Shown here piece by piece: positions 5,492 to 11,555 of a stretch of 11,555 bases of DNA. The stretch spans positions 1 to 11,555 of the forward strand of contig LKUH01000475.1 in assembly GCA_001412425.1 (NCBI GenBank), written 5' to 3'. Numbering within the stretch: the first letter of the stretch is position 1; each line of letters starts with the position of its first letter. The notes under the pieces are model-generated. The model made no database searches and was not told the origin of the DNA. It saw only the letters and a program-made list of their open reading frames with translations. This DNA comes from Candidatus Cloacimonas sp. SDB (GTDB lineage Bacteria > Cloacimonadota > Cloacimonadia > Cloacimonadales > TCS61). A program made the translations under genes and the position numbers.

Positions 5492-8400
5492 ATGAATAGA
5501 ATTGTTGTTATTACAATAACGATAATGACTTTTTTTACTTCCTTAGTAATTGGTCAACAAATTGAAAATGAACAATTTGAGATAACTTTTGATAGTACTG
5601 CACGATTTTCAGAAGGTATTCCTGAAATCGGAAGAGATGAGGTTGATTATTTAAAATGGGTACAAAGTAATGAGGAAGGGGGATGTATACCTTCAGATAT
5701 TTGTTATGTACCTTCAGAAAACTCTTTTTTTATTTATGGTGATAGAAGAATCTCGATAATTGATGCAGAAACTGAATCAATATTGAACACGATTGACACT
5801 TCAGTCAAGGGTCACTGGAAATATTTCCCAAGAACTGAAGAAAGAGAAAAAAGAATTGTTTACAATCCGCTTAATAATAGAGTTTATTGTGCAACTGAAT
5901 CAATGGAAATAATTGTTATTAATCCAACACATGGTGGACAGATTGAAGAGATAATTAGTAATTCTTATCCTGATAATGAATATTGGTGGATGATGTTGGA
6001 GATTGATGGTGTTAACAATAAACTTTATTGGGGAATTACCGCAGCAGATTATAGTTATTTAACCATAATAGACTGTGAAACAAGTAATATCGTACATGAA
6101 GAAGAAATTGAGAATAGGATTTATACTCTAAAATGTCATCCAAGCAGAAACAATGTTTATATTGCAAATGAAGATGGAGTATCATTAAGACAGACCATAT
6201 CACCATATAATGAAATCCATTTTTTTAACACGGGATATAGAATTGGTGTAATTGAAATACTATATGATGAAGCGATAGATCTTGATTACACAATTTTTTG
6301 CGAGAGAGATCGAAATAATAACAGTCCGGAAGAAATTTATGTTGTTAATGAAAATACAGGATCCTTTTCATCAATTGATAATTTGGAGTTTAGTTTTTTC
6401 TCAAGTAGTTGCTATTCAAAGGAAGCTGGTAAATTTTATTTGGGATATCAACAACAAGAAGGTTGCGGAATAATGATATTTGATAATAATTTTCAGCTAT
6501 TAGATACTATCTCTTTCCAGTCAAACATTGATGATCCTTGTGATATTATTTATAATAGTCTTACTGAAAAAGTTTTTTGTGGGACTAGGTCAAATATGTA
6601 TATTATTGATGATGAAAGCAATGTATCTCAAATTACTTTCGAGAATAATGTGCTATATAGATTAGCATTATCTAAAGAGTATAATAAAGTTTTTGCTACA
6701 AATTATAATGTTTACAATGTTGAATCGTTTTCGGGAGAGGGTTTTCATCAAAATACGATCAGTGTAGGTGGTAGAATTTTCAATTCATGCTATAATTCTA
6801 ATGAAGGAAAAATTTATTATTATGAAAGATTATTTGGATCTATGGATAATACAAAACTTTATGTTTTTGATATTGAAATAGAATCTTTTGAGATCCTTGA
6901 AATTGGACACTCTATATCAGATGTTCAATATAATCAAGATGATCATTTACTTTATCTTTCAAGTTCAGATTCGAATATAATCAGGATATTTGATGTATTA
7001 AATGATTATGATGAATTACCTTCAATTCAATTATCACATACAAATGTTCATAGTATATGTATCACCCCAAATAATCAGATATTCTGCATGACGAGAGATG
7101 GTATTGAAATATGGGATATTTTAACAAATAGTTTTGAGAATTTTATTAATTATGACGGTAGCAATTTTGATAGAAGTGAATCTTGCATATTAGCAGATGA
7201 AAATAAAATTTATATTACTCTTAAGAAATTCGGGATATATGAGGATGGGAAAATACTTGTTATTGATTATGAATCAAATCAACTGATATATGAATTTAAC
7301 AATTTTTATAGCCCTGATGAAATTAAGTATGATTCTGTACAAAATAAAGTATTTTTTCAGCAACAAAATGTTTTTTATTTAGTTAATCATTACAATGTTA
7401 TTAATTGTGATGATTACTCATATGAAACAATAATTACTGAAGAAGGTGTATTATACTTTGAGTTAGCTGAAAATCTTGGGAAATTGTATATTACACCTTT
7501 AAATTATGATGGTTACATATATGAATATAATAGCTCTACTAATGAACATTTACAAACACATCAAACTACAGGGGTAGCATCGATAACTAAATTTAATCCT
7601 TTTAATAATAAACTGTATGTTATAATACCTTACAATTTTAGTAATGATTATCAAACAGAAATCTGGACAATAGACTGTGAAACCTCTCAGATAAACAGAA
7701 TGGAACTTGGTCAATTTGAAAGTTATAGGTATTATCTGCCTGCAGTTCCAATTGATATTACTATCAGTGAGGAAAATAATAAGTTGTATTTCGGAACTGG
7801 TCATAGTAAACTAGCTGTGATTCAATGCGAAGATTCCGAAACCAAAACTTTCTCTTCTGGTTGGAATTGGGAATCTTTTCCTCGTCTTGATCGTGATGAA
7901 GAAATCAACGAGTCAAAAGATGTTGTGCCAATTTTGGAAAGGATAGAACCTTTTAATGGTATTGATGGTATTGATTTCATATCAGAAAATGATCGGTTAA
8001 TATTTGATGGAACTTTTTGGAATCCACTTTTTTTTAATATCCAGAGCACATGGCTGTACAAGGTTGATATCGATCCGTATGAGGAAAGGACTCTGGAACT
8101 ATTTGGCACGCGGATGGCAGAAAATTTTGTAATCGAAGACACATTCGGAGCAGAGGATTATTACTGGCTTGGTTATTGGTTACCTGTAACACAAAATATG
8201 GATTATGCTTTTGGTGAGTTTTGGGATAAAGTGCAAATAGTGAAAGCTGAAGAATGGACATATTGGAGAGAAAGTCAGCAAAGAGGTAATCCTAGTGATC
8301 CTGAACCCAGACCAAGTTCAAAGATCCGTCCGTTAGAATATGGTAAAGGATATATGGTTAAATTCAACGAGGAAATAGAAGATTTTCATTGGTATAATTC

Positions 8401-9067
8401 TGGAATACTTGTAGATGGGTATGAACGCCCTAGAAGTGAAAATTTTCTTTATGAGGAAAAATCAGATTATGAAGTAATAGATGTTATGAATATTGATTCT
8501 GAAGTAATTGAGATTGGAGTATTTCAAGATGATATCTGTGTGGGAGCTATTGCTGTAAGTGATTCCAGCGAGCAAATACTTGTCTATTCCGATGCTGCTA
8601 ATCGTGATCCTGTGCCATTCAATTTTGAGATTGTGATAGGTAGAGGACTCTCAATTCCTATCAGAGATTATGAAGTTCTGAATCATATAACTGGAGAATA
8701 TGAATCGAATTTGATTATCTCAGGTCGGCAGGAGTATTCAGTAATTAGATTTGGAGAAATAGACAAACCCGATGATAATACTCCATTAACTCCTAAACTT
8801 TATATAAATCATCCAAATCCTTTCAATCCATCTACCACAATATCTTTTTCTGTTGCAAACATGAACTCGTTTGTAACATTGGAAATCTTCAATATTAAAG
8901 GTCAGAAAGTTAAAACACTTTATTCAGGAATTGCAGAAGAAGGAAAACATACATTTATTTGGGAAGGGAAAGACATGAATGGAGATAAAGTTGGTTCAGG
9001 AATTTATTTCTCCAAACTTAAAACTGATAACATAGAATTAACACGTAAAATGTTAATGCTGAAGTAA
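5492..9067 (+). CDS. Giant secreted beta-propeller repeat protein with GWNW-type domain and sorting domain
   Basis: The product has 1191 residues from the preferred start. A signal peptide covers about 1-22. Residues about 70-785 consist of roughly 15 repeats of a strand motif of the kind N-[KR]-[LIV]-[YF]-x(4), for example NRVYCATE, NKLYWGIT, NNVYIANE, NKVFATNY, NKIYITLK and NKLYFGTG, each followed by a strand ending in IID or similar. This resembles YVTN/quinoprotein-type beta-propellers, and the count is enough for two seven- or eight-bladed rings. No active-site or metal motif was found. At 789-798 the sequence SGWNWESFPR opens a second, aromatic-rich domain of about 300 residues (to about 1095) that I cannot assign. 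Residues about 1100-1191 are the sorting domain (HPNPFNP at 1107-1113, WEGKDMNG, GSGIYFSKL, RKMLMLK). A binding or structural surface role is inferred; the ligand is unknown. Confidence 0.85.
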   Translation: MNRIVVITITIMTFFTSLVIGQQIENEQFEITFDSTARFSEGIPEIGRDEVDYLKWVQSNEEGGCIPSDICYVPSENSFFIYGDRRISIIDAETESILNTIDTSVKGHWKYFPRTEEREKRIVYNPLNNRVYCATESMEIIVINPTHGGQIEEIISNSYPDNEYWWMMLEIDGVNNKLYWGITAADYSYLTIIDCETSNIVHEEEIENRIYTLKCHPSRNNVYIANEDGVSLRQTISPYNEIHFFNTGYRIGVIEILYDEAIDLDYTIFCERDRNNNSPEEIYVVNENTGSFSSIDNLEFSFFSSSCYSKEAGKFYLGYQQQEGCGIMIFDNNFQLLDTISFQSNIDDPCDIIYNSLTEKVFCGTRSNMYIIDDESNVSQITFENNVLYRLALSKEYNKVFATNYNVYNVESFSGEGFHQNTISVGGRIFNSCYNSNEGKIYYYERLFGSMDNTKLYVFDIEIESFEILEIGHSISDVQYNQDDHLLYLSSSDSNIIRIFDVLNDYDELPSIQLSHTNVHSICITPNNQIFCMTRDGIEIWDILTNSFENFINYDGSNFDRSESCILADENKIYITLKKFGIYEDGKILVIDYESNQLIYEFNNFYSPDEIKYDSVQNKVFFQQQNVFYLVNHYNVINCDDYSYETIITEEGVLYFELAENLGKLYITPLNYDGYIYEYNSSTNEHLQTHQTTGVASITKFNPFNNKLYVIIPYNFSNDYQTEIWTIDCETSQINRMELGQFESYRYYLPAVPIDITISEENNKLYFGTGHSKLAVIQCEDSETKTFSSGWNWESFPRLDRDEEINESKDVVPILERIEPFNGIDGIDFISENDRLIFDGTFWNPLFFNIQSTWLYKVDIDPYEERTLELFGTRMAENFVIEDTFGAEDYYWLGYWLPVTQNMDYAFGEFWDKVQIVKAEEWTYWRESQQRGNPSDPEPRPSSKIRPLEYGKGYMVKFNEEIEDFHWYNSGILVDGYERPRSENFLYEEKSDYEVIDVMNIDSEVIEIGVFQDDICVGAIAVSDSSEQILVYSDAANRDPVPFNFEIVIGRGLSIPIRDYEVLNHITGEYESNLIISGRQEYSVIRFGEIDKPDDNTPLTPKLYINHPNPFNPSTTISFSVANMNSFVTLEIFNIKGQKVKTLYSGIAEEGKHTFIWEGKDMNGDKVGSGIYFSKLKTDNIELTRKMLMLK

Positions 9068-9082
9068 TCTGAATTATTACTT

Positions 9083-9124
9083 ACACCAAGCTCTTTTCTT
9101 GGCTTCAAGAGAGGAGTTTGGTGT
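9083..9124 (+). repeat. 20-bp RNA-type hairpin between genes 3 and 4
   Basis: Left arm 9083-9102 pairs with right arm 9105-9124. Sixteen pairs are Watson-Crick and the other four are all G-U compatible (9090/9117, 9094/9113, 9096/9111, 9102/9105). The closing pair probably opens to give a GCTT loop. The hairpin starts 15 bases after the gene 3 stop and ends six bases before the ribosome site of gene 4 (GAGGA, 9131-9135). It has no T-run, so it is more likely an intercistronic RNA structure that stabilises or processes the message, or tunes gene 4 translation, than a terminator. Confidence 0.75.
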
Positions 9125-9139
9125 GGATTCGAGGATATC

Positions 9140-11419
9140 ATGAAATTAAAAAGTATCTCTCTTTTATTCATTTCTGTTTGTTTTTGTTCATCACTAAATA
9201 CAACTATCTGGCACATCAAACAGGATAACACTGGTGACTTTACCACTATCCAAGAGGGGATAAATGCTTCAATAAATACAGATACTGTTCTCGTTTATAA
9301 TGGGACATTTTTCGAGAATATAGACTTCAGTGGAAAGAACATAACTGTGGCAAGCTTATATCTTACCACCGGAGATGAACAATATATAAATCAAACAATT
9401 ATTGATGGTAACCAGAACGGAAGTTGTGTGATGATTGTATTAGAAGAAGACGGTAATACAATTCTATGTGGTTTTACATTAACTAATGGAAGTGGTAGTA
9501 TAACTTACCCTAACGGACCAATTCGGGGAGGTGGAATACATATTGATGGATCTCAACCTTCAATTCTGTCTTGTAATATATTAAATAATGAATCTGATGA
9601 AGGTGGTGGGATATATTTAAAAAACTCAACACTATTTCTTTCAAATGTGGACATTATAAGCAACCACGCATATGCATATGGAGGCGGTATTTATATTGGA
9701 AGCAATTCCACATTAACATTTGATTCGATTAGTTTGTGTAATATTTATCTTAATTATGCCGGTAGTGGAGCAGAAATTATAAAGCATTGGAATAATTGTC
9801 CTCCTTTAGAAATAATTGTAGATACTTTTACTGTTGCAGTACCGGATGGATATTTTATACTTTCTTCAACTTCTACAGGAGTTCCTTTAAATGATGTAAC
9901 TTTAAATGCACAAAATGCTAAAATAGAACCGGTAAATTCTGATCTATTTGTAGCTACAGATGGAGACAATAATAACAGTGGATTAACACCAGCTGAACCA
10001 CTGAAAAATATTAATTATGCACTTTCTCTTGTGAAATCAGATACACTTCATCCAAATACAATCCATATTGCAGATGGTACATATTCCAAAAGTGCAAATA
10101 ATCAGGCATTTCCAGTGAATATGAGAGGTTATGTTTCTTTGGTTGGTGAATCTATGGATAACACCATTATAGATGCAGAAAATAGAAGCACCTTGATTGA
10201 GGATAGGTATAGTAAAATTGATTATGCTATTAAAAATTTTACGATAATTAATTGTATTGATAATATTGCTTTACTTAATGTTAATCAGCAGTTATTGAAA
10301 TCTGTGAATTTCGAAAACATCACTATCAATAACTGCAATGCATATGCATATTGCTTTGATCTATTCTATGTGAATATTTTTATGAAAAATGTGTACTTTT
10401 ATTCAAATTATGGCAACTTCTTATGGGCACTAAATTCCTACCAAACTGAGCTAGAGGTTAAAATTGAAAATGCTTTTATCAATAATAATCATCAGTATAA
10501 CCCAACTAGTCCAAGTTCAGATGCATATCCTCAATTTCGTTTTGGTATGTTGGATACAGAACCAATGAACGTTTTAATAAGTAATATGGAGCTAACTGAC
10601 AATATTCAAACTCAAAGTGATTGGCCGGAATCCTGTTCAGGTGTAAGTGTAGGAGATAATGTAAGTCTTAATTTAATTAATTGTACAATCGGGAATAATT
10701 CAAGCCCAGGTAATGGAGGTGCAGTTAATTTCTCACCGGGACAAAATTCTGTAGTAAATATTTACAACTCAATTCTTTTCGGAGATTATCCAGGTGAGAT
10801 TTATATTGATAATGAATTTTCAAGTAATCCTTCAATATTAAATGTCCAGCATTCATTAGTGGATGGAGGGTATGAGGGTATTGAGAATAATTACACATGG
10901 AATACTGTCAATTGGTTAGAGGGTAATTTGAATGAAGACCCGCTTTGGCAAAACAATGGAGAATTTCCATATTTGCTCACAGAAAACTCCCCATGTATTG
11001 ATGCAGGAATTTTAGATCTTCCTGCAGAATATGAATTACCTGAATATGATCTTGCCGGAAATCCACGGATTTATGGCGAGACAATTGATATGGGTGCTTA
11101 TGAATGGCAAGGAGTAGATTCAGAAGATATTCAAATTGAGAATATTGATAGTATTGTCTGGAACTATCCTAATCCATTTAACCCACAGACAGCGATTTGG
11201 TTTATTATTAATAATTCTTCTAGTATCTCTCTCGAAATATATAACTCCAAAGGGCAAATTGTCAGAACTCTGATTGATGAGTTTTATGAGCCCGGATTAT
11301 ATTCTACCATCTGGGATGGATTAAATGATAATGGTAAATCTGTTGGTTCCAGTGTTTATTTCTATCAACTGAAAACAGGTGACAATGTTCTCAGAGGAAA
11401 ATGTGTTTTACTTAAATAA
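9140..11419 (+). CDS. Secreted double parallel beta-helix protein (choice-of-anchor-Q-like) with sorting domain
   Basis: This 759-residue protein has a signal peptide at about 1-19. Residues 22-205 start like pectin-lyase-type helices: DFTTIQEGI at 33-41, DTVLVYNGTFFENI, then GGGIYL and GGGIYIG turns at 155-186. A linker follows, and at 268-345 a second helix begins with a DUF1565-like start (LFVATDGDNNNSGLTPAEPL, then TIHIADGTYS). Residues 600-656 (SPCIDAG, DLAGNPRIYGETIDMGAYEW) match the end motif of choice-of-anchor-Q beta-helix proteins. Residues 674-759 are the sorting domain (YPNPFNP at 676-682, WDGLNDNG, VGSSVYFYQL, GKCVLLK). It differs from its neighbours by S for G in the SG-x-YFY motif and C for M near the end. 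No polysaccharide-lyase catalytic residues were recognised, so adhesion or display is more likely than catalysis. The start follows GAGGA by four bases. Confidence 0.87.
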   Translation: MKLKSISLLFISVCFCSSLNTTIWHIKQDNTGDFTTIQEGINASINTDTVLVYNGTFFENIDFSGKNITVASLYLTTGDEQYINQTIIDGNQNGSCVMIVLEEDGNTILCGFTLTNGSGSITYPNGPIRGGGIHIDGSQPSILSCNILNNESDEGGGIYLKNSTLFLSNVDIISNHAYAYGGGIYIGSNSTLTFDSISLCNIYLNYAGSGAEIIKHWNNCPPLEIIVDTFTVAVPDGYFILSSTSTGVPLNDVTLNAQNAKIEPVNSDLFVATDGDNNNSGLTPAEPLKNINYALSLVKSDTLHPNTIHIADGTYSKSANNQAFPVNMRGYVSLVGESMDNTIIDAENRSTLIEDRYSKIDYAIKNFTIINCIDNIALLNVNQQLLKSVNFENITINNCNAYAYCFDLFYVNIFMKNVYFYSNYGNFLWALNSYQTELEVKIENAFINNNHQYNPTSPSSDAYPQFRFGMLDTEPMNVLISNMELTDNIQTQSDWPESCSGVSVGDNVSLNLINCTIGNNSSPGNGGAVNFSPGQNSVVNIYNSILFGDYPGEIYIDNEFSSNPSILNVQHSLVDGGYEGIENNYTWNTVNWLEGNLNEDPLWQNNGEFPYLLTENSPCIDAGILDLPAEYELPEYDLAGNPRIYGETIDMGAYEWQGVDSEDIQIENIDSIVWNYPNPFNPQTAIWFIINNSSSISLEIYNSKGQIVRTLIDEFYEPGLYSTIWDGLNDNGKSVGSSVYFYQLKTGDNVLRGKCVLLK

Positions 11420-11466
11420 ACTACTTAGTCCGTCCTGAAAAATGTCATAAGTCATTGAAAAATATA

Positions 11467-11495
11467 TTGACTACGAGCGCATAAATAGGTAAATT
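11467..11495 (+). promoter_or_regulatory. Putative promoter of the rightmost gene
   Basis: TTGACT (11467-11472, five of six to the -35 consensus) is separated by 17 bases from TAAATT (11490-11495, four of six to the -10). Transcription would begin near 11502, about 40 bases before the ATG at 11542. Confidence 0.4.
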
Positions 11496-11536
11496 ACTCC
11501 CATAAAGTGAAAGAAAAACAGTAAAACACTGGGAGT
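11496..11536 (+). promoter_or_regulatory. Inverted repeat that can mask the ribosome site of the rightmost gene
   Basis: ACTCCCA (11496-11502) is the exact reverse complement of TGGGAGT (11530-11536), which contains the ribosome site GGGAG (11531-11535), six bases before the ATG. The 27-base loop is A-rich. The left arm lies at or just before the predicted transcription start, so the hairpin would form mainly in transcripts entering from upstream, for example from gene 4. IS10 and IS50 use this layout to block transposase translation from read-through messages. Confidence 0.45.
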
Positions 11537-11541
11537 TTGTA

Positions 11542-11555
11542 ATGCTAAAAAAACA
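11542..11555 (+). CDS. First codons of a gene truncated by the window edge
   Basis: ATG at 11542 follows GGGAG by six bases and begins M-L-K-K before the window ends. The context suggests a transposase, but four codons cannot identify a family. The start itself is supported by the ribosome site and the upstream promoter-like pair. Confidence 0.45.

Larger units (their letters stand above)
11420..11541 (+). mobile_element. Possible left end of an insertion sequence (cut by the window)
   Basis: Directly after the gene 4 stop the sequence changes character: CTTAGTCCGTCCTGAAAAAT, a direct repeat TGAAAAAT (11436-11443 and 11456-11463, 20 bases apart), a promoter-like pair, a hairpin over a ribosome site and a new ATG. 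A short, self-contained leader like this is typical of insertion sequence ends. ACTTA occurs at 11410-11414 and again at 11422-11426, but with no right end in view I cannot call it a target duplication. The element family is not identified. Confidence 0.35.

Noticed and set aside
9083..9124. Intrinsic terminator between genes 3 and 4
   Set aside because: The stem is long, but the bases after it (GGATTCGAGG) include no T-run and lead straight into the ribosome site of gene 4.
1..11555. CRISPR array, tRNA or rRNA gene
   Set aside because: No regularly spaced direct repeats and no cloverleaf or rRNA-like sequence were seen on either strand by eye.

Overview
The window is AT-rich (about one third G+C by eye) and carries four large, same-strand genes for secreted proteins. 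Each has an N-terminal signal peptide and a C-terminal module of about 80-90 residues of the PNPFNP / WDG-x-D-x-NG / SG-x-YFY / K-x-M-x-LLK type (Por-secretion-tail or FlgD-Ig-like sorting domain). This combination, with long beta-propeller and beta-helix ectodomains and strong AGGAGG ribosome sites, suggests an uncultured member of the Fibrobacterota-Cloacimonadota-Marinimicrobia neighbourhood. Candidatus Cloacimonadota is my best guess from style, not a proven assignment.

Layout. Bases 1-114 are the C-terminus of an IS200-type Y1 (HUH) transposase, followed up to about 241 by a cluster of GC-rich palindromes that fits the right end of that element. Bases 242-508 are non-coding and hold a perfect 12-bp inverted repeat (362-373 / 461-472). 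Gene 1 (509-1765) is an Asp-box beta-propeller. Gene 2 (1775-5131), translationally coupled to gene 1, is a papain-family cysteine protease joined to a parallel beta-helix, a TPR-like helical segment and the sorting domain. A 360-base gap follows, with a hairpin, micro-ORFs and a possible promoter. Gene 3 (5492-9067; the start is corrected from 5459 by its ribosome site) is a giant repeat protein of about 15 propeller blades. A 72-base gap with a 20-bp RNA-type hairpin leads to gene 4 (9140-11419), two fused beta-helices with a choice-of-anchor-Q-like end. Bases 11420-11555 look like the left end of another insertion sequence: a promoter, a hairpin masking the ribosome site, and the first codons of a gene.

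How it may work together. The shared C-terminal domains imply that all four products leave by the same outer-membrane route and end up on the cell surface or released. One is a predicted protease; the other three look like binding, adhesive or display scaffolds. Genes 1-2 and 3-4 look like two transcriptional pairs. Both gaps after genes 2 and 3 contain a related hairpin that starts exactly 16 bases after the stop codon. The block is bracketed by mobile DNA, which suggests an accessory surface-protein locus. No CRISPR array, tRNA or rRNA was seen. I found no defence or biosynthetic system; the notable items are the structured non-coding elements and the domain architectures.
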